A stretch of DNA of 64,000 nucleotides, from assembly GCA_948567375.1 (NCBI GenBank), contig OX419757.1:65038001-65102000 (forward strand). Direction: 5' to 3'. Positions 11,087 through 21,418 of the stretch are shown here, piece by piece. This stretch comes from Lunularia cruciata. Lineage: Eukaryota > Streptophyta > Marchantiopsida > Lunulariales > Lunulariaceae. A program made the translations under genes and the position numbers. Below the pieces are notes generated by a model. It ran no database searches, was not told the DNA's origin, and saw nothing but the letters and a program-made list of their open reading frames with translations. Positions within the stretch are counted from its first letter, which is position 1; every line of letters begins with the position of its first letter.

Positions 11087-11097
11087 AGGGGGGCGAT
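11087..11097 (+). other. Polypurine tract candidate
   Basis: AGGGGGGCGAT sits directly before TGTGGCAC at 11098. A G-rich tract just upstream of the 3' LTR primes plus-strand synthesis in Ty3/gypsy elements. Its position argues that the 3' LTR should start at 11097/11098 rather than at 11205. Confidence 0.6.
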
Positions 11098-11202
11098 TGT
11101 GGCACTTTAGAGTCTATGTATGACTTATGTGTGAGTTGTGCTTTTATAGTGTATGATGTTGACAGCGATGTCTGTTGTGTAGCGATGTATATACGCACGA
11201 CA
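11097..11202 (+). repeat. Extra copy of the 106-bp LTR-end segment ('a')
   Basis: Repeats 11654-11759 with two differences in 106 bp (C/A and G/A). It is followed by GC and then the LTR body, giving the palindromic junction GACAGCTGTC at 11199-11208. Confidence 0.88.
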
Positions 11203-11204
11203 GC

Positions 11205-11759
11205 TGTCACGCCATTTGTAGTTCCGCATCTAGATGCTCGGACACTGGAGTTCCAGTGATGGTAGTTAGAGTTATTCTAGCTGTTTCTCAGGGACTACTT
11301 TCCGATGGTTAGATTTTGTGTTCGGGGTACTGACTTCACGGTGGGGCCCACCGTCACTTTGCACCGTTTGCACCGTCGAGTGTGCCGTCAGCGGGACCGT
11401 TAGGGTTTCAGGGCTAGCTTGAGTCCAGGGGGTATAGTTTTGAAGTGAGCTCCAGAGAGCTCACTTCTCTGATGTTGAGCCTTCGAGTTCTTGGCTATGG
11501 TGGACAGAGGCCGGCGAGCGTCACCTGGATTCTCTATGCTTGAGTGGGTGTGGCTTGACTGTAATCAGTGCCCAGTTGTTGGCAGTTTATAGAGTGACAG
11601 ATCAAGTACTGATCTGAGTTGAGTTGAGTTGAAAGTGTTAAGCAATCTGATTATTGTGGCACTTTAGAGTCTATGTATGACTTATGTGTGAGTTGTGCTT
11701 TTATAGTGTATGATGTTGACAGCGATGTATGTTGTGTAGCGATGTATATACGCACAACA
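11205..11759 (+). repeat. 3' LTR
   Basis: 555 bp, TGTCACGCC...CACAACA. It comprises the 449-bp body shared with the 5' LTR plus the 106-bp segment that the 5' LTR lacks. The ends TGTC...AACA (GACA in the upstream segment copy) form short inverted termini. The 4-bp target duplication ATGG follows at 11760. Confidence 0.88.
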
Positions 11760-12269
11760 ATGGATGTTGTTTGTAGTGCCTCAAAGAGTGTGAAAGATTG
11801 GGGAAGTTTGACTTGTCTACTAGCCTCTCTTCTTTGTGGCTCATTCTCCACTAATGCTCTTTTAAGGTTTGGAGCACATATGAGACTCTTAGTCATTATG
11901 GTGGATGCATCTACTTGTGTTGCTCTGCATATAAAGTCAAGGACATCTTTATCACCAACATAAGAGGTGGAAACCTCTTATGTTGCTGATAAACCTCTTA
12001 ACCTCTCAACACTTGAATCTAATCTCCTTTGAGCTATAGCCATGCTAGCCAATCTCTACTCTAATTACTCAATCCAAGTAGCCATGGTTATACCAAAAGC
12101 AAGGGCATGTATTGGCTCCTACAATGTGTAGGTCCTCTACCACTTGCCATAGCAACCATACCTTTTTGTAACTTTAGATGGAGGTCAAAGCATCACTCAC
12201 TAGTATGATCACCAAATTTGTGTCAATGATCACATTGTCTTTGACTTGGTTGTGGCATTTTAGAGGTAT
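11760..12269 (-). pseudogene. Old antisense copy of the methyltransferase-gypsy element, gag part 1
   Basis: Continues the alignment broken at 1822: reverse complement of about 5360 down to 4840 of the intact element. The plus-strand shadow reading at 11760-11960 (MDVVCSAS, VKDWGSLTCL, DASTCVALH) parallels the shadow of the intact copy at 5109-5351. Many transitions and small gaps. It ends with GGTAT (12265-12269), the target duplication of the solo LTR that follows. Confidence 0.82.
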
Positions 12270-12281
12270 ATCATGTGTATA

Positions 12282-12366
<85 letters not shown>

Positions 12367-12898
12367 CTACATAATATATATTATTTTCAACATCATACAC
12401 TATAGAAGTAAAACTCACACATAAGTCATACATGAATTCTAAGTGCCACAATAATCAATTTTCTCTTTCAATTGAATTACACTCAAATCAAATCTGAACT
12501 TGATCCTCCATTCAACAATCTACCAACAATTGGACACTAATTATTATCAAGTCATACCCACTCTAGTTGAGAGAGTCTAGGTGATGTTTACCAACCTCTA
12601 TCCACCATAGCCAAGAACTCAAAGGCTCAACATCAAAGAAGTGAGCTCTCTAGAGCTGCACTTTTAAAGTATTTTTTTTCTTGACTAAGATCTCAAGCCC
12701 TAATAGTGTTGTTGATGGTCCATCTAATAGTGCAAATAATGCAAGTGACAATAGGTCTCACCATGTGATCAATAGTCCTAACATGAAATTTGGCCGCCAT
12801 CAAGTAGTCCATGAGCAACTACCAAAATAACTATAACTTCCAACACTACTACTCCAATGTTTGAGCAAACCAGCTTCAATACTATAAATGTCATGATA
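12270..12898 (-). mobile_element. Solo LTR of the methyltransferase-gypsy family inside the old copy
   Basis: Antisense LTR of the same family, flanked by an exact 5-bp duplication GGTAT (12265-12269 and 12899-12903). On the minus strand it reads body (12898-12452), then the 106-bp-type segment (12451-12270), joined exactly as at 11653/11654 (GATTATTGTGGC). It interrupts the old gag sequence. Its last part is expanded by a long TA repeat. Confidence 0.85.
12280..12363. repeat. (TA)n microsatellite
   Basis: About 80 bp of almost pure TA, lying where the LTR end of the intact copy has GTATATAC. It most likely grew from that seed inside the old solo LTR. Confidence 0.95.
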
Positions 12899-12903
12899 GG
12901 TAT

Positions 12904-13290
12904 CTTGCCTACTACCTTGGGGACACTTTCTCATGTAATGAGATCTACCACAAGTCCAACAAGCAACACTACCACCCATTTGGATGCTACTAATCCAAAA
13001 AATAAGGGTAAGGATCTAGGTGCATTAGGCCCACCACTTGCTCCATAAGATCATGGTTGTCCATTGTGCTCTTGAAAGGTAACATGGTGTGGTGCACATT
13101 TTTGCACTCTAGAAGAAATAAAAACTATAGATGAAGTCTCTCCATCAAATCTAGATGTCAGAACTCTCTCCTCTACCATGTTGAGATCAACATGCTCATC
13201 CAAACCAAAGACCAAAACCAAAGTTGGTGAGGTAGCTTGTAACAAAGTAGCATCATGTACTCTATGTTATAACTCTCTATTATAACTCTC
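12904..13290 (-). pseudogene. Old antisense copy of the methyltransferase-gypsy element, gag part 2
   Basis: Reverse complement of about 4835 down to 4440 of the intact element. The minus-strand reading at 13051-13245 (TSPTLVLVFGL, NMVEERVL, SSRVQ) parallels TSPTLAVVFGL, NMVEERVV, SSRVQ in the intact gag. Similarity fades near 13290. 13291-13379 holds nothing recognised. Confidence 0.82.
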
Positions 13291-13379
13291 CCTTAAAGAG
13301 TGTGAATAAAGTTAAGTTCCATATCTATTGTAGATCACACTATCTATCAAAACTCCTAGATGAAATTATCTAACTTAAT

Positions 13380-13804
13380 TGTAACAATATGGAGTTTAGC
13401 AATGTAGTTAGTAAGGCTAACAAAGTAGAGAATAAGCCAAATTAGCCCATAATATTCCAAAGGAATCTAGGAAGCTTCTTGGGTAGTTTCTTGATTAGTT
13501 TAACTTGCACCCTAAACATGTAGTTTCTAGGAGGAAGCTTCTAGAAGCTTCCAGTAGCTTAGCTTGCATGCTAAGTAGACAACTTTTAGAAGGAAGCTTC
13601 TTGAGAAACTTCCTGGTTAACTTGGCTTGCACTATAAGAAATTGGTTCAAGGAAGCTTCTTGAGAAGCTTCTCAAGGGCCTTGTATGCTACCTATAAACA
13701 TCAAAGCCAAAGCTCATGCTAGGCATTTGGAGTTTTCCCTCATTCAAGTGTCCCAAAGCAAGCTTCCATTCTCTTATTTCTCTCCTTGGTCTTGGTCTTT
13801 GACA
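13380..13804 (+). repeat. 5' LTR of gypsy family B, with primer binding site at 13806
   Basis: 425 bp, TGTAACAATATGG...TTTGACA. It is followed after one base by TGGTATCAGAGCAGG (13806-13820), a clear initiator-Met tRNA primer site. The LTR interior is built from repeated 'ggaagcttctagaag / gaagcttcttgagaagcttc' blocks full of HindIII-like AAGCTT. An antisense copy lies at 51029-51441. Confidence 0.85.
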
Positions 13805-13805
13805 T

Positions 13806-16790
13806 TGGTATCAGAGCAGGAATGGGATGGATGGAATTTATGGATCACCAAATCCACTTCCACCAAAACATTAGGATTTTTGTGTCCAAGTACTATCCAA
13901 GCATTGTTTCATACAATTCATCACCTCACACTTTGGATAAGATTTTTTGCATATGATCACCATATCTGAGGAACCCTTGGTGCTTCTAGTTGTAACTTAA
14001 GGAGAATGGTGGACGTGTTGCTTCTATGTGTTAATAAATAAAATAGATTAGGGGTGGCATGATAAAGTAATAACCATGGCGGCAATGCCCATTGTTATCC
14101 TTGCTATATAGCAACAAATTGAGCACCTTACTCGATTGTTGGATGAACAAGATCTTTGACGACAAGAGCACGTAGAGAGAGTATCAATTTGAGAAGGAGA
14201 AGATCAAATCCAATTCCCTAAACCAAAGGTATTTGAAGGCAAGAATCTCTCGTGTGCAATGGAGAATTTTGTGTTTGACTGTGAATGTTATTTTGAAGCT
14301 ACCAATTTGCAAGATAAGCAAAAGCAAATTCTCTTGGCTTCTAGCCAATTGGATGGAGTAGCAAAGTTATGGTTGAGGTTCTGAGTGGAGCAAACTGAAT
14401 AACAAATTGATGCACCAATCTTGACATGTGCAGAATTCAAGAGTGCAATAATTAGTTGATTCCAAGCTATAAATGCCACACAAGCTGCACGGGATAGATT
14501 TGCAAAGTTGAAACATATTGGCTTTTGTACGAGGGTACATCACACAATTCTAGAACACCATCATACAAATTCCAAATATAGTGGAAGGTGAAGCTCAAGA
14601 TTTGTGAGAGGCTTGACATCAAGAACCAAATTAGAGGTAACCATGCAAGAGCCGCAATGCTTGGGAGAAGCCATGCGGTTGGCCAAATATTTTGATTCCT
14701 TGGTGGAACAACTTGGTCTCAACCTCAACTTCCACAAAACCTACCGATACACTAAACACGGGTGGAGGAGCCTGCACCAATGGAGATTGATGCCATTCAA
14801 TAGAGACCACTTGACACTATAGATAGAGAGAAACTATAACAAAATGGTGGTTGTTTTCATTGTCACCAATTGGGACATCGCATCATTGAATGTCCACTCA
14901 AGAATGAGCGACCTCAACAAGTTACCCAAATGGATTTTGTGGAGCAGAATGATCAAGGAAACAAGGAATCCTAGTGGGAGATTTTGAGCCGCCTACTGGG
15001 AGCTTGATTAGTTCCAATGGGATTGAAGGCTTGACCTATGCAAGTTTGCTTCACTTGCAAGGTACAATATCTGATCAAGGTTGTAGGATTTTGGTTGTTT
15101 CTGGAAGTTCAAAGAATTGCATATCTATACAAGTAGCAAAGGAATTGGGTATTCCTATCAAGCCAATAATTGGAAGTAGATTGATGATGGCGGATGGTAG
15201 AAAGGGTTTTGCATTCCATACCTTGCATCCTGTTAGATTGGGAAGGAGTATTTGGAGTGTATGAGGTTTGTAGTGACACCTCTACATTACCATCTCATTC
15301 TAGGACTACCTTGGCTTGAATGTCATAAGGTTCAATTTGATTGGACCCAACAACAAATTCAAGTACAACACCAAGGTAGGAATTTTTGATTAGGTTGTCT
15401 GGCACCTCTGAGTAAGATACCTAAAAATAGTCAATCCCAAGATGAGAAGTTTATTGAGAAGGTAGCTATAGAGTAAGCCTTGATGTAATACCAAGGGTTA
15501 GCCATATGATCTAGATGTGAAATTCAGTTTAGTATCATCTTGAATGATGTTATACATGATGGTCAAAACAGATTAGATAGAAGTATCACCAAAAGAGTAC
15601 TTCTACTAATAGGGCAGAAACTGAAAAAGACTTGAGAACCTTAGAACCAATAGCTAGACATATGATTTAAAGGTGAGAATTGGTTTGGTAACATCCTGAA
15701 GGATGTTACACATGATGGACTAAACATATCAGAAAGAGGTATCACCAAAAGGGGACTTCTACTAATAGAGTAGGAACCAAAATATGCCTGAAATCTTTGA
15801 AGGCAATTTTGGAGGCCTAAACGGATGAATTAGGCCTCAAAAATGTGTTGATTCCCCCCCAACAGAAGAAAGGCTGCCCTTTCCCTCCCCCTGCTTTGTC
15901 TCGTTGAGAGCTTTCCAACGGTACCTTACTCACGTGATTCTGAGATTCCTACAGGAAGATTCCCTACGGTCAAAGCTTGTTTGACCAACCAGATAGGACC
16001 TAGACCAGACAGGTCACCCATCCAAGTAAGTAATCCAAGGGTGGAGCTTGCTGACATGTCACCTATTTGTGTCCTTAATCTTATGGTGGAGTTTCCTTGG
16101 AGGAGATCCTTTTTGTCTATATAATAAAGAGAAGGTGCTCCCTTGGGGCATCGAATGTTTGAGTGTGCAATCTGTGTTTTCTCTCTTCTCTTGTCCTCGG
16201 AGTATTACACTTGAAGGGAGATGAGTCCCAAGATGGGAAGTTTATCAAGAAAGAAGCCATGGAGCAAGCTTTGAAGAAAGATGAGTCCCTAGATGGGAAG
16301 CAGTTTGTTAGTGAAGCAGCCATAGAGCAAGCTTTGGAGGAAGATAAATCTGTTTTTGTGATGTGGATCAAGCCGATTGCACAAGGACAACCTAAGGAGG
16401 GCCAAGAGCCTCATCAAGCAATGGTTGATAAGATAATTTAAGAGTTTTTGGACATGTTTCCGAATGATTTGCCTAAGGGATTACCCTCCGATTGTGGTAT
16501 GTCCTTCAAGATTGAGTTATTGCCAAGGAGTACTCTAGTGAGTAGACCAATCTATTGGCTCTCACCAAAGGAGTTGGAAGAGTTGCAAACAACATTTACG
16601 GAGTTATTGGAGAAGGATTTCATATGACATAGCATCTCTTCTTGGGAAGCACCGATACTATCTGTTCCAAAGAAGGATAGAGTATTTTGTTTTTGTATTG
16701 ATTATCATGGGCTCAATAAACAAACAGTGAAGAATGCATAAGGGAAGGCAAGCTTATACTTTCTTTGTGGGAAGTTTTGTGATATTTTCA
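13806..16790 (+). pseudogene. Gypsy family B internal region (gag, protease, RT start), interrupted
   Basis: Degenerate polyprotein broken by many stops and by the solo LTR at 15484-16209. Gag is around 14150-14820. A CCHC knuckle is near 14850-14900 (CFHCHQLGHRIIEC). Protease-like sequence ILVVSGSSKNC, with the catalytic DSG mutated to VSG, is at about 15090-15125. After the nested LTR, 16441-16740 reads as the segment leading into reverse transcriptase: FLDMFPNDLPKGLP, a PIYWLSPKELEEL block and VPKKD. It ends near 16790 at an antisense family C LTR fragment. Everything beyond early RT is missing. Confidence 0.8.
15484..16209 (+). mobile_element. Solo LTR family C, full length
   Basis: 726 bp, TGTAATACC...GTATTACA, flanked by the exact 5-bp duplication CTTGA (15479-15483 and 16210-16214). 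It sits inside the gypsy family B coding region. An internal block of roughly 170 bp is present twice in tandem: around 15500-15620 and again around 15660-15780, each with 'gtatcaccaaaag' and 'acttctactaatag'. Confidence 0.92.
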
Positions 16791-16792
16791 AG

Positions 16793-16988
16793 GCCTAATT
16801 CATCCATTTAGGCTTCCAAAATTGCCTCTAAAGTTTTAGGTTATTTTTGGCTTCTGCCTATTAGTATAAGTACTCTTTTGGTGATACTTCTATCTGATCT
16901 ACTTAGTACATCATATATAAAATCCTTCCACATGTTACCAAGCCAATTTTCACCTCTAGATAATATGTCTATCTATTGGTATTACATG
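16793..16988 (-). mobile_element. LTR family C, antisense fragment
   Basis: About 195 bp matching the first part of the family C LTR in reverse, ending in GGTATTACA. It carries the reverse of the 'agaagtatcaccaaaagagtacttctactaatag' block. The rest of the LTR is missing. Confidence 0.75.
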
Positions 16989-18865
16989 ATGATGGGGCGG
17001 TAGGGGTAGGAGGAGTGTCTGAGGTGGAAGGAAGGTGATGGTGTGGAGTGTCCATGACATGGAGAGAGGAGGGATAGGAGGACTATTGGAGGGCCATCCT
17101 ACATGGGAGAGTCTCCATATAAGGTGCTCCATTGGTATAGGAGAAGGATAATGACTTAGGAATCAAAGGGAAGCCATTTGGATAAACCTCAATGACCATG
17201 GATGTGTGTTGAAAAAGGTAACATAAGGATCTACCCCTTGCTTGTACATACAAGGTATGGGTACTAGATGAAGAGTGATGTCTAAGAGAGTCCCTCTTTG
17301 GTCCCAATGAACAAAATGGAGGCATTTAGAAAGAAGTTATTGAAGGAGAATAATGCACAAAGAGAACCCAAAGAGGCAAACAGAAGAAAGTAAGATATAG
17401 TAGAGACATAAGTATATCCTTATGCAAAGGAGAAAGAAAAAAGAAGAAAGAAGAAATGATCAAAAGAAAAGAATGCCCATAAGAGAGATGAAGAGAGCCT
17501 ATATGCAACCACCAAAGATTTCCCAATGCTCCAATGGTCCATCCTCAAGCAGATGTGACCACTTGTACGTGGTGGTAGTGCATGATGGCCAAGCTCATGC
17601 AGTGGCTGAATGGTGAATTTGGGAATGGTGAATTTGGGAAATGGCTCATAAAGATTTCCTACTATAAGGTATATTTGCTTGTCCGTGGTAGTAGTGCTCA
17701 GCTCCCCATCCCAATTTCTTGCCGGTACCAAGATAAAAAAATCTTGGTACAAGAAAATTTGGTTCAAGAGCTTTGAAGTATAAGAACCTCCCATACAAGA
17801 ACACCTCCAATTTTCCTTGATATTGCATAGTGCGGTCTCAAATCCCTATTTTGACTTGGAAACCCCAGGTAGATATGTCCTTGTTTATTCTCACCAATCA
17901 CCACACCACCAAATTTTTTATCGCACCACCCTAATCTACCTAATATGGGCTCACTCCTTACAAGTTCAACCCTTGGTCACTCAAAACCTAGCTCTAGCAC
18001 CCTATGCTACTTAATCCTCACATTTACTTCTTAAAAGTGTTTGCATGGCTGCCAAAGTAAATTTGTTATGCTATAAGGAATAGGCTCAGATGTAAAACAC
18101 ACGGTCAATAGTGTACTCTTGTAGCAGCCTCCCCATTGATGTTTTGTGTACTTGTCATCCCGAGTATGTCCATCCAGGAAATAGGCCGTTGATGTCTCTT
18201 GATCTTGTCATCCCCAATATATCCATATAGGAAATAGGTGATGCTCAATGCTCCGAAACCTAGTTTAAGCTTACTCACATTGGTCCCTCTTAATCTGCCA
18301 AACTCTACATAGGGTATTCTTTGCATATGCTTGCACAAATCACTCAACCTCCCAACCACCTGATATCCTAGACTCCAAAGCTTAAACACTCTCATGCGCT
18401 TAGCTAATTTTAGCCTCTCCATGTAATCATCGACATCATCAATTAATTTCTCATGCTTATATATTGTCCCTTCAACATCTCATGACCGTTAACACTCATA
18501 CCAAAGGTCTTCACTATTTGAAACTTTTTTGACTATCACTCAAGTCCCGAGTAGGTATCGAATAGCTTGCCTTGCGTATTGGGGATGAGTAAAATTGGTA
18601 CTCATCTAGAAACGTTTATCTATTGGTGCTTAGCCTCATTTTACCCACTTTTTTTCTTGGTCTAGCTTGATGGATCTTCCATCCTTCTTGCTATGAGACA
18701 CAGGAGCATTGTTACTTTCTAGAAATATTTATTGAGAAAGTTGACCTAGTAGAACCCATGAAGGATGGGAAGACCCTATGGTTTGGGTTATAAAAGGGAG
18801 AGACAAAATAGATAAAATAGGGTTAGGTCCCAATAATACCAATACGAGAAATCTTCCTGACTGTA
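16989..18865. other. Unrecognised repeat-rich stretch
   Basis: No gene supported. Only short, overlapping stop-interrupted frames occur. 18145-18240 holds two imperfect copies of 'cttgtcatccc...tccat...aggaaatagg' spaced about 60 bp. Probably old transposon sequence, unassigned. Confidence 0.4.
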
Positions 18866-19355
18866 TGTAATGTTCAAAGGACATGAGAACACTCAAGAGA
18901 AACAAGAGAAACACAATGCTTCAGCCCTCAATACTTTGATTCCCCAAAGGAGCATCTTGTTTTTATTATATAATAAAGAGGATCCCCTCAAAGAGAGTTC
19001 CAGCCTTGGATCAAATATATGGATTGGTCACATACCTGGGAACTCCACCCTTAAATTAGATCCATAGATGAGTGACATGTCTGAGCTTTGTCTTCTCTAG
19101 TTGGTCAAACAAGTTTGACCAAAAAATTCTTTAGAGAACTTTTGTGTAAGAAACTCAAAACAACATGAATGTGATATCATTGGAGAACTCTACAAGATAA
19201 ACATGGAATCAAAAAGTTCAATGTTTCTCAAAGTGAATCATATGTTTCAATTCTCAAAACCTAATTCATTTGTTTAAATTTCCAAAATTGACTCTGAAAT
19301 TTTTAAAATATTTTTTATCTCTATTTTATCAATAAAATTATTTTATAATATCTCT
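18866..19355 (-). mobile_element. LTR family C, antisense, 3' part degraded
   Basis: Begins TGTAATGTTC with the reverse of the family C end. It carries the family blocks 'ttattatataataaagaggatc' and 'cttggatcaaatatatggattgg', and fades into AT-rich sequence near 19355. Closest in style to the 46407-47018 member. Confidence 0.7.
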
Positions 19356-19815
19356 ATCTGATCCAATTAAATTAATTATTATTATTATTATTATTATTAT
19401 TCCACCAATTTACATCTCCTATCATATATAATATTATAATAATAATATTACATAATATACTATAATATAATATATAATTTAATATAATATACTATATACT
19501 ATATTATATATATAATATAATTATACTATAATATTACAACTAATAATATTACATCATATATCTAGTATTATCATCGGGCAAGTCTATAAACTAATGGAAT
19601 ATCCAAAGAAACATCCTCTAATAGGATTGTTTTTTTATGGATTGCACCATCTATATCTATGTAGATAAACGTTTATCTATGCAAAAATTGGATTTCGAAG
19701 ACACAAACAGCTGGTAAGGATGGAGATAAACGTTTACCTATGCAAGCAGACTTGGGTTTCGAAGACATAAACAGCTGGTAAGGAAGGTTCAGACTAGCGG
19801 CATCAAGTTACAAAG

Positions 19816-19851
<36 letters not shown>

Positions 19852-21418
19852 AAGCCTGGTCTACTTTTGATGTGCTAGCTATCCTGATTCTCAGGTGGAG
19901 TGCTATAGCGTTCACTGGGCCCGAAATCCCCCAGGTAGACTCCTGGCGCAGCCCCTCTCTCTAGCTTCAGAAAGCGACGAAATCTGCAATGGTCTGCTCA
20001 AATACTGTGCACTGCTGCTGTTGGTCATCATTTGCCGTGCAATTGCCGTGAAATTGATTGATGGCGATAACGCCATCGATGTCCTCAACTGTGCATTTCC
20101 GTGTTGGTGCAAGTCCTGCTCGTAAAGCACTTCTAAACTGCGGGTCGAACGACGTTTTAAGTGGTTAAAGCGTAGCAGTTATTGAGTTCGGGTGTGAGAA
20201 TCAGGGACACTGGAATGAATTGCTGCATTCCGGAACCGCAACATTTTAGAGCTAAAGCGAGTATAACTGGGGGATCAATGTCTTGTTACAAGCACGAAGA
20301 AGCTTGACCCACGACGTCGCATCTGCTGGAGAACGTGTAATAACTGGTGTCGATAAAGCCATGAGTGACCACTTTTTGTTTTCTTCACCACCCGAGTGTC
20401 GGTAGTATAAAACCTTTGCGGAATAATCTGGCTGTATCGATCGAAATTCACATTAAAGTTTGTTCGGAGGCTCCACTTTAGAAAACAAGGATATGCTTAA
20501 GCTCCCAGCTCTAGCAGCTAAGTGGAAGACACTCGTTCTTATCATAATTGTATTTCTTATGCCGTGAACTTTCATTAAGATTACAGAATCGGATCTGTCA
20601 AACGCATCAGGAAGCACAATAGCTAGCGCTTCCCGATGAAGTGAAGAAATATTTTAATGGCTATCAAAAGAGCTGCATACAACGATGACAGGAGGGAAAA
20701 GCATGCAACAGAACAATACCTTAAGAAAAACACAGAATGGAAACGAATCTTCCATGACGGTCAGAAACTGGATCTAACCATGCATTCTAACGTAGTAAAG
20801 AGTTCAGGTGGAAGGCTTTGTCAGATTTCGTCCTCTCAGCATGCAATCCCAACACCTCCGCCTTTTTATTGCAATTTGAAGATTCAACGAGGTTAGCAAG
20901 CAAGGTGTAGTAGCAGCAGTACTTAGGAGCTTTTAACCAAATGGAAAAGACCACCTCCTCTCAGGCCGAAATGGTCATGAGGTTAGTGAAAGAAGGGAAG
21001 AGTTGACGTCGATACTGTACACCTCTGGAGGTGCTGCTCCCCTACTTTCCATGGTTGAAAAAGTCCAACGCCGTGGAACATGAGAAAGGAATAAAGATCA
21101 CTAATCATTTTAGTAATCAGCTTTTCTCCGGGATTGCGGACCAGGGCGTGTCTCAGTTCCCGGCCGCTGTTGCAGGAGAGAGCGCGAGAGGGTGATTCAT
21201 CAATGACAAGGATTATATTCTGCTCCTTCGCTGTTCGATTATTTGTCTCATTTGAGAGCCGTCTGCCGGGGAAGGAAGGAAGGAGGGAAGGAAAATGATT
21301 GCTCTAGAGAGACAGTTGCTTCAGATCCATACTCGTTAGATTCAAGACAAACTCTCTCATCGACTGAGGGTTTGTGGGTTGTTCGCAAGCAGCAGGAAGG
21401 GCCGGGGAAGGGGTGAAA
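19356..21418. other. AT-rich border and upstream region of the fucosyltransferase-like gene
   Basis: 19370-19560 is TTA/TA-rich low-complexity sequence. 19664-19787 holds two copies of a 61-bp unit (gataaacgttta...cagctggtaagga). A perfect 18-bp palindrome TAGATAAACGTTTATCTA lies at 19662-19679. 19818-19850 is a (TA)n run. From about 19860 the base composition becomes gene-like but no frame longer than about 80 codons is convincing. This is presumably promoter and 5' leader of the gene starting at 21419; no clear TATA box was fixed. Confidence 0.5.

Larger units (their letters stand above)
1823..11759 (+). mobile_element. Ty3/gypsy retrotransposon carrying a DNA methyltransferase and a PHD finger
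   Basis: A 9.9-kb LTR retrotransposon. In order it has: 5' LTR (1823-2273), leader (2274-3537), gag with zinc knuckle, aspartic protease, C5-cytosine methyltransferase, reverse transcriptase, RNase H, integrase, PHD finger, polypurine tract and 3' LTR (11205-11759). The order RT-RH-IN makes it Ty3/gypsy. The outermost bases are TG...CA and the flanks carry a 4-bp duplication ATGG (1819-1822 and 11760-11763). The host sequence at this point is an older antisense copy of the same family, continuous across the gap. The 449-bp LTR body differs between the two ends at only five positions, all transitions, so insertion is recent. The reading frame is nevertheless broken by five stops and one frame change, so this copy cannot be autonomous. 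A methyltransferase domain in a plant gypsy element is very unusual. Confidence 0.93.

Noticed and set aside
12249-12270. A forward LTR-segment start (TTGTGGCATTTTAGAG) forming a hairpin with the antisense solo LTR
   Set aside because: It matches the 'a' segment at 15 of 16 bases, but the surrounding sequence on both sides aligns continuously with antisense gag of the intact copy. Treated as chance resemblance within the old copy.
12178-12451. Open frames of repeated Tyr-Ile residues
   Set aside because: They are translations of the (TA)n repeat on both strands, not genes.
13480-13720. A CRISPR-like array of GAAGCTTC repeats
   Set aside because: Repeats are short, irregular and without unique spacers; the block is the interior of the family B LTR, found again inverted at 51029-51441.
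17420-17830. A gene in overlapping frames of about 60-125 codons on both strands
   Set aside because: Low-complexity Ser/Phe-rich and Lys/Glu-rich readings of a purine-rich stretch, with no homology-like motif.
20657-20896. A 79-codon frame upstream of the fucosyltransferase-like gene as an extra exon
   Set aside because: No conserved motif and no splice path to 21419, where a good ATG and membrane anchor already give a complete N terminus.
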